The notes under the pieces were generated by a model. It was not told the origin of the DNA, did no database searches, and worked only from the letters and a program-made list of their open reading frames with translations. From Diabrotica undecimpunctata (Eukaryota > Arthropoda > Insecta > Coleoptera > Chrysomelidae), in assembly GCF_040954645.1 (NCBI RefSeq), contig NC_092806.1:129292952-129356951 (forward strand): a stretch of DNA of 64,000 bases, read 5' to 3'. Shown here one piece after another: positions 44,691-55,446 of the stretch. The translations under genes and the position numbers were made by a program. Every line of letters starts with the position of its first letter. The first letter of the stretch is position 1.

Positions 44691-45520
44691 TGCCTGGTTG
44701 CACCAACAGATCTTAAACTCCAGCTTAGCCAAGCTCCGCTTATAGCTAGGGCTTAACTCTCACTTACATTGCACCATAATTTTCGATTTTTATCTAAGCA
44801 AGTCTTAACTGAGACAAAATTTAAGATGCAATTCACGTGGCAACCATGTAACTTGTCAACTATTGAGTGACGAAAGGATCTTTTTATGTTCATGTGCTAA
44901 TTTAAATAAGTATATTTTTTAATGCTCTGTTATATGTTAACAACAAAAAGTCATTAAGTATACATTACAGTAAATAACCATTTGTTTTTCTTGTACCTTT
45001 TTCTGGAAAAGATCACTGCCTATCTCAATCAACTAATTTCATAATCTACATTATATGGGTTTTTCTATATTATATGGTTGATTATGGTAGTTGTTGACCT
45101 TTTCTTGCAAAAATGCAATAAACATGTAACACTAGCAAAGCTGTAATTTACTGAAATGTGTACTTAATGAGTTTTTCTTGTCATCAGACGATACATAGTT
45201 TTTTTTTCTGAATTTAAATATTGATTATATCTTAAGTAGCAACTCTCCTTGTTTTATTTATTTAGGTGTAACAGATACAGGTGAAAATAAAAAAAAATGT
45301 TATATCTGTACTCCACAACCACAACACAACTGTCAATTTTTTGAGGTTAGAGTGCTCGTCTTAAACTAAGACAGCAACTTAAGCTGAGAATAACGAGGAC
45401 TTGAGATTAGGATCGGTTCAAGCTAAAAATTGATTTAAGATTCAATGGTGCAACGCGTATGTTTCGTAAGCTGAGCTTAAGGCACGTCTTAAGCTTAAGA
45501 TATGTTGGTGCAACCGGGCA
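44691..45520. mobile_element. Harbinger-like MITE with TTA target duplication
   Basis: The 830-bp element begins TGCCTGGTTGCACCAACA and ends with the inverse of TGCCCGGTTGCACCAACA; the inverted match continues through ATCTTAA with few differences. TTA is present immediately outside both ends (44688-44690 and 45521-45523), the 3-bp TWA target of PIF/Harbinger elements. Subterminal regions are dense in TTAAG, CTTAA and AGCTTA motifs on both sides (for example 44711-44760 and 45450-45500), resembling transposase-binding repeats. No coding frame. Confidence 0.85.
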
Positions 45521-45523
45521 TTA

Positions 45524-45839
45524 GGTAACGACCTAGACAAATTCAATTGTTATTGGATAAAATATTGTTTACACTCAACTCAAAAAAAGTATTTCTTTGG
45601 CTCCTACAAACAAACCTTTGTCCCGACCTTTATTTTATATTATCAGTTAGATACCTACAAGTTAAACCGAGTGTTTGCTCTTGCAATCTTTATTGGTCAA
45701 ATTTTAACCTGTTTATTTGGGTTTTCTGTATAACGTGCCTCTTGATTATCAATAGTAAAGAAAATCCCAATAAAAAATAATCCCTGTAGAGTTCTACCCT
45801 GCCCAAGTACTTGTCAAACCATAATCCAGTTATCCAGCG
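45524..45839. other. No gene seen
   Basis: AT-rich spacer. The frame at 45547-45780 has no recognisable motif. Confidence 0.35.
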
Positions 45840-46345
45840 ATGAGCCAGATGTGAGTAATTTGCATTCGTTCATTCCAAAACTCTGACCGAAATCTAAATA
45901 CTGTGCTGAGACTGAGATGTGTTTATTGTTACGTCTGGCCCCAACTACTGTGCGGTGTACATTAAAGGGCAAATAGTTAAGACGATCGAAACCTTTGAAC
46001 TTTGAACCGGAGAATACTAAAAATTCCATGGACAGCTAGAGTCACCAACGAGGAAGTGCTGAGAAGGATAGGCCAAGAGAAAAAATATTTATAAACAATA
46101 AAAGTAAGCAACACCGCATACCTTGGACACATACTGCGAAGTGAAAATATAGTATATTGCAGGTGATCATGCAGGTTAGCGCAGATGAGAAAAAGGGAAT
46201 AGGTAAAAAAAGTTGTGGCTACGAAATATTCGAGATTAGACAAACATGGATGTAGATGAATTATTTGACGCTGCTAAGGATAAGAAAACTTTTAGAAATG
46301 TGGTTGCAAACCTCCGTTGAAGGAGACGACATAAGGAACAGGAGA
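45840..46345 (+). pseudogene. RTE-like tail fragment
   Basis: Frames show LRLRCVYCYVWPQLLCGV (the RCYVWPVLLYG block), ETFEL, RILKIPWTARVTNEEVLRR, IGQEKKYL, NTAYLGHILRSENI, then a degraded KK.WLRNIR in which LRNIRD remains, ELFDAAKDKKTFRNVVANLR. The ending ANLR followed by GACGACATAAGGAACAGG differs from the group A GGCACTTGAAGAAG end. Several frameshifts. Confidence 0.7.
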
Positions 46346-46891
46346 CACTGAGATCAAGATGTGTTTGATTTTCAAATTAAATTAATATTTAATTTGTTGT
46401 GGATATTTTTTGTGCAGTGTCCATTTTAATCATGATTAAATTTATTTAGAATACACATAATCCATTCCGAATAGGACTTACATTAGACCTTTTATTTTTG
46501 TATATACAGATAACAGTGGTACAGATTATGTACCTATACTAAATATACCTTTTTATGTAGTATATTATATTTTTTGTTTTCATTCGTATTTTTCACACTT
46601 TTATTATTTAGATTCGTCCTAAGATTTGTTTTCTTTTCCCCTGTTCTATTCCTTTACGTTTTTGTATATTTTTTGTTTATATAATTTTTATGGTGTTTTC
46701 TATTTTTTTAGAACCCCAGCGACCCATTATCTCTAACGACCGACGATTAGCGCCTTTTAGACACAAAGTGTATCCGTGACCTGAGCCAGTTCCTAGTACC
46801 TATTTCGGATTACTTAGTGTTATTATAAGTTCCAGATCTTTCGGGTACAGGGCTATATGCCAGGCAAATAAGAACAAAAATTACCCTGTTT
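46346..46891. other. No gene seen
   Basis: AT-rich sequence leading to the outer arm of the inverted-repeat element below. Confidence 0.35.
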
Positions 46892-47595
46892 GTGACACTG
46901 AACCGCCCAGGCAAACGACAGTTGTTTTGTGTAGTATGGACCTCTGTAACAAAACCTATATGTTTCCTGCAGTCTATTTTTTGGACTTAATTAGTTATTA
47001 ACAAATTAAGGTCAAAAAACGGTAAATTTTCACTTTTTTATCTATCACCAAAAAGTGAAGCATTTAAAACAAATTTAAGAGTAATTATTATTATATTTAT
47101 TATTATAAATTCATTTTTCATATTTCGAAAGCTTGCCTTTCTACAAACTTAAAAAAAGAAAAAGTTGTCTTGGGACAATTTGTGATGAAGTTAGTCCCTT
47201 TTTTTAAATTGACAGCAGCTTTGTTTATAACAATTAAGAGATATAATTAGCGTTATTAGACACAACATACTTTAAAGCTTTAATGTGGAAAATTCGAAAA
47301 AGATTGCCTTTTAATGGAATCGCCCACCCACAAAGACTCCAAATGTGGCCTAAAATGTATCTTTGAAACTCGTGGGAGCGCTGGAAGGGAAGGAGCTGTT
47401 AACTGTCTTTCTGGTTCTTGATTCTGGATTTCGATGTTTATTTTTTTAATTTGTATGTAATTTTTGTAAACATTACGAATCTGTATTATTTAAGTAAATA
47501 AATTGTTAAATAAACCATCTAATTTGTTTAAACAATTTTTTTTCAACCGAAATTTCTGACCTATTTTACAACTTTCTAAGCAACAAATAGGAACA

Positions 47596-49065
47596 CGAAA
47601 GGCAGAGGAGGAATATAAAATGCTAAGGAGGAAAGAGAAGAAAATACATCGCAGAAAGAAAAGAGAACACATAGAAAAAGAACTCCAAGAAATGGAAGAA
47701 CTAAATAAACCATCAGAAACCAGAAAATTCTACCAAAAACTTAACAAAAGTAGAAAAGAATTTAAACCAAGAACAATGATGTGTAGAGGCAAAGAAGGAG
47801 ATATAGCATCTCAACAGAGTGAAATACTACAAAGATGGACAGAATTCTTCAAAGAAAAGTTTGAAAAAAACGAAGATCCACTATATGATGGAATTATACT
47901 GGATCAAACGGATACCAGAGAAACAACCCCACCTTCAGTGGCTGAAATGCAAGAAGCAGTTACCAGACTGAAAAACAACAAGTCACCTGGATTAGACAAT
48001 ATTTGCGCAGAATTAATAAAGGAAGGTGGAGGTGGAAGGTTGAATGCGATACACGAACTAATAGTGAACATATGGAATAATAAGCAACTGCCACAAGACT
48101 GGAATACCGGAGTAATTATTCCACTACATAAAAAGGGAGATCAGCTTCAATGTAAAAACTACCGGGCAATAACGCTACTGACTGTGGCATATAAAATACT
48201 GTCAAATATTGTGTATGACCGATTGAGACCATATGCGGAACAAATAGTTGGGGGATATCAATGTGGTTTCCGCAGGCAGAAGTCCACAATAGATCAGATC
48301 TTCGTCTTGAGGCAAATCTTGGAAAAAACTAGTGAATTTAATATAGACACACATCATCTTTTCATTGACTTTGAGAGTGCCTATGATAGTATCCATCGAG
48401 AATTTCTGATTCATGCACTGAAAGAGTATAATATTCCAACTCAACTCATTGATATCATAAAAGAAACACTTAAAGTACAAAGCAAAATTCGAATTCAAAA
48501 CGAACTAACAGATACAATTCATGTGAGAACGGGCCTACGACAGGGAGATGCCCTATCCTGTATTCTATTCAACATCACATTAGAGAAAATAATTAGGGAG
48601 TCAAAAGTCAACACCAGAGGAACAATAATGACAAAAAGTGTACAAATATTGGCATTTGCAGATGATGTTGATATCATAGCCAGAAGCGAAAGAGAGATGA
48701 TAGAGGCATTTAATGCGATAGAAAGAGCGGCACAAAACAGTGGCCTAAACATTAATGAAATAAAAACCAAATACATGAAGGCCAGTAAATCGACAGGCCA
48801 AAGAAACCTACAGAATCTGACAATAGGAGACTATAACATCGAAAGCGTGAAAAATTTTACATACCTAGGTTCACTAGTTACCGCAGATAACAATGTCAGC
48901 GAAGAAGTTAAGAGAAGAATACATATCGCTAATAAAACATATAATGGACTAATTAAACATCTAAGATCTAACAACATCATAAGAAAAACCAAATGCAAAA
49001 TATACAAGACCCTGATAAAACCGGTCCTTGTATATGGATATATGGACACTATCGAAAAGCGATAA
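47596..49065 (+). pseudogene. Group C RTE-like reverse transcriptase (endonuclease missing)
   Basis: The frame is open from the truncation point (first ATG 47620) to a stop at 49063-49065. Motifs: ETRKFYQKLNKSRKEF, LKNNKSPGLDNICAELIKEG, WNTGVIIPLHKKGDQLQCKN, YRAITLL, YQCGFRRQKSTIDQIFVLRQ, HLFIDFESAYDSIHREFLI (first Asp), RTGLRQGDALSCILFNITLE, LAFADDVDIIAR (FADD at residues 346-349 from ATG 47620), and NINEIKTKYMKAS. GDALSC in place of GC.LSP is characteristic of this lineage. A frameshift near 49030 breaks the tail. RT catalytic residues are intact. Confidence 0.9.
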
Positions 49066-49440
49066 AAACCTATTAGGCACATTTGAACGAAAAATCCTTA
49101 GACACATATATAAGGGGGTAAAGGAAAATGACATATGGCGCAGAAGATATAACTTTGAACTGTACACAGCATACAATGAACCCGAGATCATAACATCCAT
49201 AAATATCGGACGTCTGCGCTGGATGGGCCATGTTGAACGAATATTGGAGACTGAAACACCAAAACATATTATGAGGCAAACACCAGTAGGAAGAAGGTCA
49301 AAGGGAAGACCCAAACTTAGATACATGGAATAAGTGGAACAAGATCTGAAAACACTTAAGATTACCAACTGGAAAAACAAAGCAAGGAACAGAACAGAAT
49401 GGCGGAAAATCCTAGAACAAGCCAGGACCCAGAAAGGGTT
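49028..49440 (+). pseudogene. Group C RTE-like C-terminal tail
   Basis: Shifted by one frame from the RT above: WTLSKSDKNLLGTFERKILR, IYKGVKENDIWRRRYNFELY, LRWMGHVERILETETPKHIM and GRRSKGRPKLRYME. A stop at 49331-49333 interrupts before VEQDLKTLKITNW and WRKILEQARTQKGL. Both lesions are single events, so the copy looks moderately young. Confidence 0.88.
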
Positions 49441-49754
49441 GTCGAGCTACTGATGATGATGATGATGATGAAGCAACAAATAAGGATAAAAATAATTTAA
49501 AAACGCCATTTTGAAGGGTTTTATATAACTTAGAAGTTTATTACCCCTTTTTTTAATACTTCCATTTTTGGTGATAGACGAAAAAATAAAAATTTACCGT
49601 TTTTTTGATCTTAATTTGTTAACTACTAATTAGTCCGAAAAACCGACTAAAAGAAACATATAGGTTTTTGTTACAGAGGTCCATACTACTCAAAACAACT
49701 GTCGTTTGCCTGGCTGGTTCAGTGTCACGAAAAAAACCTAATTTCCCTGGTTTA

Positions 49755-49925
49755 CTCTTAGGACAGTGCCATCTACAAATAGTATATTGTTAATGATTAA
49801 AAATTTGTACCCGTCATTCATTATTTTAATGCTTTTTGGATAATTTATTCTAAATAAACGTTAAACAGAATAGAGGAGAAGGTAGTACAAAACCATGCCT
49901 GATTTGAAGATTCGTTTTCTTCGTT
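49755..49925 (-). pseudogene. Degraded RT palm fragment
   Basis: On the minus strand, mixed frames show ILFNVYLE followed by INNILFVDGTVL-like sequence, the position of LFN.YSE and INN.RYADDTVL in group A RTs. The catalytic pair reads VDG. Very short; a group A-like origin is an inference. Confidence 0.4.
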
Positions 49926-50924
49926 TACTAAAGCTTCCTAATAATAGACATGGCTGAATAATATCTGATTTATATATTTTTATAAAATAATATTCTAGTC
50001 AAAGTAGAAAAACTATAGCACAGTTTATCGTGGAGTAGTATGCACTCCTAAATTCTGTCTTTTGTTTTTTAACGTTTAGGCTGTTTACGGTCTATCAAGA
50101 GGAAATGGATATAAGGATCCCATGTCTGCCTTATTTACATAACTATTTATACTTTGATGAATAATTCCTTAGAAGGTCTTTGTCTACAATTTGGGTCGCA
50201 GGTTTATGGTTTAAGGTAGAAAAAATGTATTAGACCAGATATATATAATCACATATCCACAATGGTTATTTATGAAAGCAATATTATTGCTGCAGGTCAG
50301 GTAATTAAAAATTTAACAAAAAAATGTCTGTTAAATAGTTCGAATTTTAACCTTTTAGTTTTCAACCTTGAAAATATCCTTTGTATTTGTCACAAACTAT
50401 TATAAGACGCGTGTTATATATCATTATGAAATGTTCCAACGTTTATTATAATGTTGTTAGTGTCTACCTAAAGAAAATATTTGGATTTATGTTTAATACA
50501 AATATTTGACTATGACTTCGTGGAGTTAAATATTTGACGAATTTCTATTCTAAGTCGTCATCCATCTTTGTCTTTCTAATAACTTTTTACACCAGACAGA
50601 AGAATCTTTTACTTGGGGATAGAAACTTCCTTCCTATTTTCTACACTTGTCCTAAAATTTAATGATTATTATCATTTTTAGTCCAAGGATAAGAGGTTTT
50701 CGTTTTAGCTTAAGGTCAAGCTAAAATGAAATATGTTCGAGGTCATTGGAGGGAATCAATACAATAAATAATAATAAAAATAATAAAAAAAATATATATA
50801 ATTTTTAGGAAAATCGTATTAGTATCAATTTATTTAATATAATATATGGTAATTTATTAAAATGTTAAATGTTAAAAACTCTTTACTGAGGAGTGAAGAG
50901 CACAACGGTATGCAAATTACTATA
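49926..50924. other. No gene seen
   Basis: AT-rich DNA without recognisable structure. Confidence 0.4.
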
Positions 50925-51373
50925 GCTGGTTCACAATTTGTTGATAGCTCACTACAAGTTTAACCCTAATTAGAAAACTGAAATACAGAGAGGATAGGTA
51001 ATACGATATAATAGTAAAAAACAACCCAAAACTGACGGTTTAAGACGTTTTCGACTAACCCACCTTATATCTGAAGGAATACAATACCTTATAATCCTAT
51101 TACGGGGGTATTTTGAATGATTAGAGATGAACGACTAGTTAGAGTGTCGTAGAGTATATGATTGAAGCATTTATTTGAACTAAATAAATATATTTTTTAA
51201 ATTGTACTTATGTAAATTGTATTTTTTAATAAAACTTATTTATTTTATTCAAAAATAAAAAGTTTCTTGCCATTTGTAAAAGATACATTTATTTAATTAA
51301 GGAAAAAGGCGCCAAATGTCGCCTGGCATAATTTCCAATGTGTTATAAATGTATCCATTATTTTCGAATCCGT
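50925..51373. repeat. Inverted copy of the 41.9-42.3 kb flank, joined to a MITE arm
   Basis: 51301-51372 corresponds to the right arm of the element at 41151-41974, and 50925-51300 to the flank at 41975-42345, in opposite orientation. The MITE arm is joined directly to transposase sequence at about 51373, with no left arm or centre present. Confidence 0.85.
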
Positions 51374-52420
51374 AGAAGTCTAAGGACTGTAATGTTTCTC
51401 CTTTCCGCCATTTTGTCAACTACGTATTCCTTGAACTTAGATTTGTGTTGTCAGGCAATTTTTAGAAGTTCTGCTTTTACCATTCCATCTTCGCAAAGCA
51501 GATACTTATTCCGCAGCCAGTCAAGAATATCCTGTTTCTTCCACGCAGTCGTTGGAAGTATTTCTACTAGTCGTGAATGATAAGGTGCATTATCTTATAC
51601 TATAATTGAATTTGGTGGTATGTGTTTAATCATCTGCTCAAAATACTCTTCGAAAACATCAGCTGTCATCTTCTCGTGATAGTCTTTTGTGCTTTTGGAC
51701 TAAAATTCCAACAAACCATGCTTAACAAATCCTTTTTCACTGCCAATGTGAGAAATTATTAATCTACTGCCTTTACCAGAAGGTGGGGAGATACCAGTAG
51801 ACCAACCTTCCATAAAGGCTTGCCTGGAGCTTAATATATTTTTATCTGACCAAATTTTTTTTAGAGTATGACCTGAGTTTACCCACGTTTCATCCTGGTA
51901 GAAGATGGGCCTTCCTTCAGCCCGGAATTTTCGTATGGATCTTAGATAATTTCTTCTCCAACATATTATCTCCTCCCGGTCAATCAAAAGTGATTTTCGG
52001 TCTGATTTCTCCCACCGGAAATTTAATTTTTTTAAAACTTGCCACAATTTAGTTCGTCCGATATGAGGCAAATCCGGGTCGTCTCTAACTTCTTGTAAAA
52101 TTTTGTTTAGTTTGATATTTCTTTTTTGAAAAAAAATCCATGAATTTTTCTTCGAATACCATTTTTGGCAAATTCATCAATTTCAATATGCTTTTTCCCT
52201 CTCTTTAAGTGTTCGTTTGTGTTTGGGTTAGCTATACCGTGTTTTTTTTTCTGATAGGAACCTATATATAGTTGACTCTCCTACGCCAGTCATGTTGGCA
52301 CAACTTTCGACTATGTTGCGAACAGTGTTTGTGGGATTCTGAGAAACCAGAGCATCGTGAACATTCAGGACAATAGTCTTCTCTCTTGGTTAATAGACAG
52401 ACTAACTGACTGTACGCAAC
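51374..52420 (-). pseudogene. DD82E (Sailor-type) transposase, N-terminal two thirds (second copy)
   Basis: Minus strand, starting near 52400: PREKTIVLNVHDAL, NIVESCANMTGVGESTIYRF (helix-turn-helix), frameshifted IDEFAKNGIRRKIH, then an open stretch 52071-51700 with GRTKLWQVLKKLNFRW, FYQDETWVNSGHT (first catalytic Asp), KKIWSDKNILSSRQ and PSGKGSRLIISHIGSEKGF. A stop at 51697-51699 is followed by VFEEYFEQMIKHIPPNSIIV, a stop just before DNAPYH, and ITVLRL, where coding ends at about 51374. The Glu region is missing. It complements the 40313 copy, which keeps the C-terminus but lacks this N-terminus. Confidence 0.85.
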
Positions 52421-53559
52421 AGTACCGGTGTAAAACTTGATGATGTTGATGATGAAGCTATCACAAACAATCCAACAAAACGAGCACGAGCGAAAGGTAC
52501 GTATATGTTCGTAGGTATATGGAATAAAAAATCACTCACGCACTGCATATAATTCGCAAAAGAAATATTCGAGACGCTAATTACTGCCGTAGACGCGGTC
52601 ACACTGACGAGCCGTAAATTACATGCGATCAAAAACGTACTAAACAAAAAAATTGTTATCGTTCGTAATAACTTCACCCTTTTAAGTTAAGTTTCGAATA
52701 TAAACTGAACAAACGAGGCACGTGGCCAAAGCATACCCATTATATTATTAAAAATCTGGGGAATTTCATCCTAATTATCTTGCAACGAATAGTACCTTCG
52801 GATATGAATTCCAGGTTTTCTAGTAAAGTGATTAAACGCGAAGATTAGTATTGAAATATCCAAAGAGATAAGGTATTCTTATTTACAAAATTTTTAATGG
52901 TTAAATTCTTATTTTTATTAATATAATATAATTACATAACATTAGCCGTGAAAGTTTTAATTGTTTTTTTGCTAAATATATTAGTATTAAAATATTATTA
53001 ATATTATATATATAACAGTATTAAAAAATATTATATTATTATTTCATGAATAAACACCTCAGGAACGCTTATGGTTTACGACCGTTTTATGAGTTTGAGG
53101 CACATTTCGTGCTCTCAACAATTTATGAACGGAGAATACAGCTTAGCAGACTATACAAGACTTTTTGGATCTTGATATTACACACAGCTGAAGACGGATT
53201 AGCCTAAAAAAAAACTGGACTTCTGTTCAGCTTAGAATCCAAATGTTCCAGTCGCATTGCTATTTCTGATAAATAGAAGGAATACCTTGTATATTCACTC
53301 AATAAAAAAAACTTTGCCAAAGAGTAGACATATTTTATTGTTAGTTTTCTATCGACATCGGATTCGATGCAGTTATTTTTAAAGAGTATTTTTCTTTTTT
53401 TTTTTATTTAAACAAAAATGACCCTGTGTCAACTACTAAGAGATATTAGCAGAGGGTACAAACACAAATTACAACTATTCGATTTTTTACAATGTGTACA
53501 ATTTAAATATATTATATTAGATATTGTAAAATTAAATGTCTTTTAAATATTTCATTACT
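52421..53559. other. No gene seen
   Basis: AT-rich. A GC-richer part near 52470-52630 has no recognised motif. Confidence 0.4.
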
Positions 53560-54238
53560 TGATTGAACTGACAGCTTAGTAGATCATTCGTGTTGATAGT
53601 GAGTTTATTTTTTTTCTTTCGTGGATGTATGTTTTGCATTCTAACAGGATAAATTTAACAGTAATTGGGATCTGGCAGTTGTAGCAGAAAGGGATAAGTT
53701 TTTTATTTATTAAGTGGATATTGGGCGATATAGTAAGTCCTAATCGCAGTCAAGTTATTATTACTTGCTTAGAACATTTCAGTGTGAGTGGTAAGGTGGT
53801 GCCGACAGTTTCTTAAACATCTTTTAATTTATTGGATGTAGAATTACAGTTATTCTTGCATAAATTGGTAATATATTTTTTGATAGAGGTTTTTGGTCGT
53901 TTCTTTTTAGTATGTTTGACTCAGCGATGCTTTCATCTAGTGTAGCTTCATTCGCAAGTTAGTCCACTGCTTCTTTTCCCTTGATTCCCACGTGTGATGG
54001 CACCCATTAAAAAGTTATTTCTATATTTTTTGTTGATAGTAGTATATCAATTTTTATTAGCATTATTATTAAATTTGATGAATATATTTTCTGTAAAGCT
54101 TTTAGTGTACTTAAATAGTCAGATATTATAATGTAATGAGGTGCGGATTTCCTACTGCAAACTTTTAGTAGCTCTAAGATAGCCAGAAGTGCTTCTCCAG
54201 TAAATATGCTACAATTCCGAGGAATGTATTTAAGCCGC
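53560..54238 (-). pseudogene. I/R1-type RNase H domain and C-terminal zinc knuckle
   Basis: On the minus strand, the sequence from 54230 reads FTGEALLAILELLKV, YIIISDYLSTLKALQKIYSS, then WVPSHVGIKGKEAVD and LANEATLDESIAES. These are the acidic and histidine motifs of a retroelement RNase H. Further on, TRLRLGLTIS and FCYNCQIPITVKFILLECKTY give a C..C....H...C knuckle. This arrangement follows RT in the I, R1 and related clades. The RT itself is absent: at 54231 a plus-strand RTE fragment begins. Several stops. Confidence 0.8.
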
Positions 54239-55172
54239 TGATGCCACATACCTTGAAAATTCTGTTGAAAATTATCCACGCCAGAATTCACTCTAAACTG
54301 GAGCTGGATATTAGTGACACACAATATTGGTTCCGCAATGGTATGGATTGTTTGGATGTTAACCGTCCTCTTTACGTCTGTTTTATAGACTACAATAAAG
54401 CGTTTGATAGGTACGTAAAACATGACCGACTCATGGAAATTCTAAAAAATAAAAACCTAGATGAAAGAGATTTAAGGCTAATAACAAACCTTTATTATAA
54501 TCAGCGAGCAATAATACGAATTGAAAAATGAAGAAATGGAAATAAAGAGAGGAGTCAGGCAAGGCTGCATACCATCACCTCTATTATTTGACGCTTATTC
54601 TGAAGAGGTTTTTCGAGAAACTCTGGACACTTACACTTACCTAGGAACACTTATAACAGAAAATAATGATTACACTGCAGAAATCAAAGTCAAAATCGAA
54701 AAAGCACGTTCTATGTGGCAAAGATTTAACATTAGCTCTTAAAGTACGCCGAACAAAATGTTACGTATACAGTGTACTATACTATGGAGTGGAATCATGG
54801 ACGTTAAATCTAGACACAATGAGACGACTTAACGCCTTTGAAATGTGGATCTATAGAAGAATTATGAGGGTTTCCTGGGTAGATAGAGTTACGAACAATG
54901 AAGTACTGAGAAGAATAGGTAAAGAGAAGGAAGTTGAACTTACAATTAAAGAAAGAAAGCTATAGTCTCACGTACATGTGATGCGGGGCGAGAAGTATGG
55001 CATTCTGCCACTCATAATGCAAGGAAAGATAGATGGCAGAAGAAGCATCGGAAGAAGACGAATTTCATGGGTTAAGAACCTGAGAGAATGGTCTTGCAGC
55101 TCAAAACAAGTATTTAGAGCTACTGCCTTAAAAATTAAAATAGCTATCATGATTGCCAAACTCCGTATTTTA
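54231..55172 (+). mobile_element. Group A RTE-like fragment with the catalytic YADD region deleted
   Basis: Frames give LKILLKIIHARIHSKLEL, CFIDYNKAFDRYVKHDRL (an extra codon before VKHD), NLYYNQRAIIRI, a frameshift, MEIKRGVRQGCIPSPLLFDA, then YSEEVFRETLD directly joined to TYTYLGTLITENNDYTAEIK. The segment that carries YADD is deleted. The tail follows in another frame: LYYGVESWTLN, LNAFEMWIYRRIMRVSW, GKIDGRRSIGRRRISW, VKNLREW and IAIMIAKLR. It stops short of the group A 3' terminus. Confidence 0.82.
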
Positions 55173-55446
55173 TTTGTATATACTTCAAGTACCTACATCA
55201 CTTGTCGGTTATCTGAAATGGTGTTCCCAACAGGGTCATTTTGTTGCTTATGTCTCTGGACATGATTTTAGAGACATGATTGATAAAGAGATGTTACATA
55301 AAAGGTTAAATTATAAATCAAATGATTTTATTTTTTATCAATCAGTAATTCAGCATTTCAAATATGGAATCCAATCCATATGCTCTAGAAATCATAACCT
55401 TAGAATGACTTTATATACGAGACGGATGCTCGTTATCAATTTTTAA
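55173..55446 (+). other. Open frame of unknown nature after the retroelement
   Basis: A frame continuing to 55446 reads LQVPTSLVGYLKWCSQQGHF, then VAYVSGHDFRDMIDKEMLHK and YQSVIQHFKYGIQS. It has balanced amino-acid composition but no recognised domain. It could be an unclassified element or an exon-like remnant; TACTTCAAG just before it could be read as a splice acceptor. Evidence is slight. Confidence 0.2.

Larger units (their letters stand above)
47590..49470 (+). mobile_element. 5'-truncated group C RTE-like insertion with perfect 12-bp target duplication
   Basis: AAGCAACAAATA occurs at 47578-47589 and at 49471-49482. The insertion ends in (ATG)n at 49449-49470, a simple-repeat 3' tail distinct from the GAA tail of group A. 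Coding content is given in the next two entries. Confidence 0.95.
46892..49728. mobile_element. Inverted-repeat (foldback-type) element split by a group C retroelement
   Basis: Arms of about 160 bp face each other: 46892-47053 and 49564-49728. Shared landmarks are GTGACACTGAACC, CCAGGCAAACGACAG, GTAGTATGGACCTCTG and CTATCACCAAAAA with their inverses on the right. Weaker similarity extends about 15 bp outward. Removing the retroelement at 47590-49470 and one 12-bp duplication leaves an element of roughly 0.95 kb. The inner part has no reading frame. Target duplication not determined. Confidence 0.8.
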
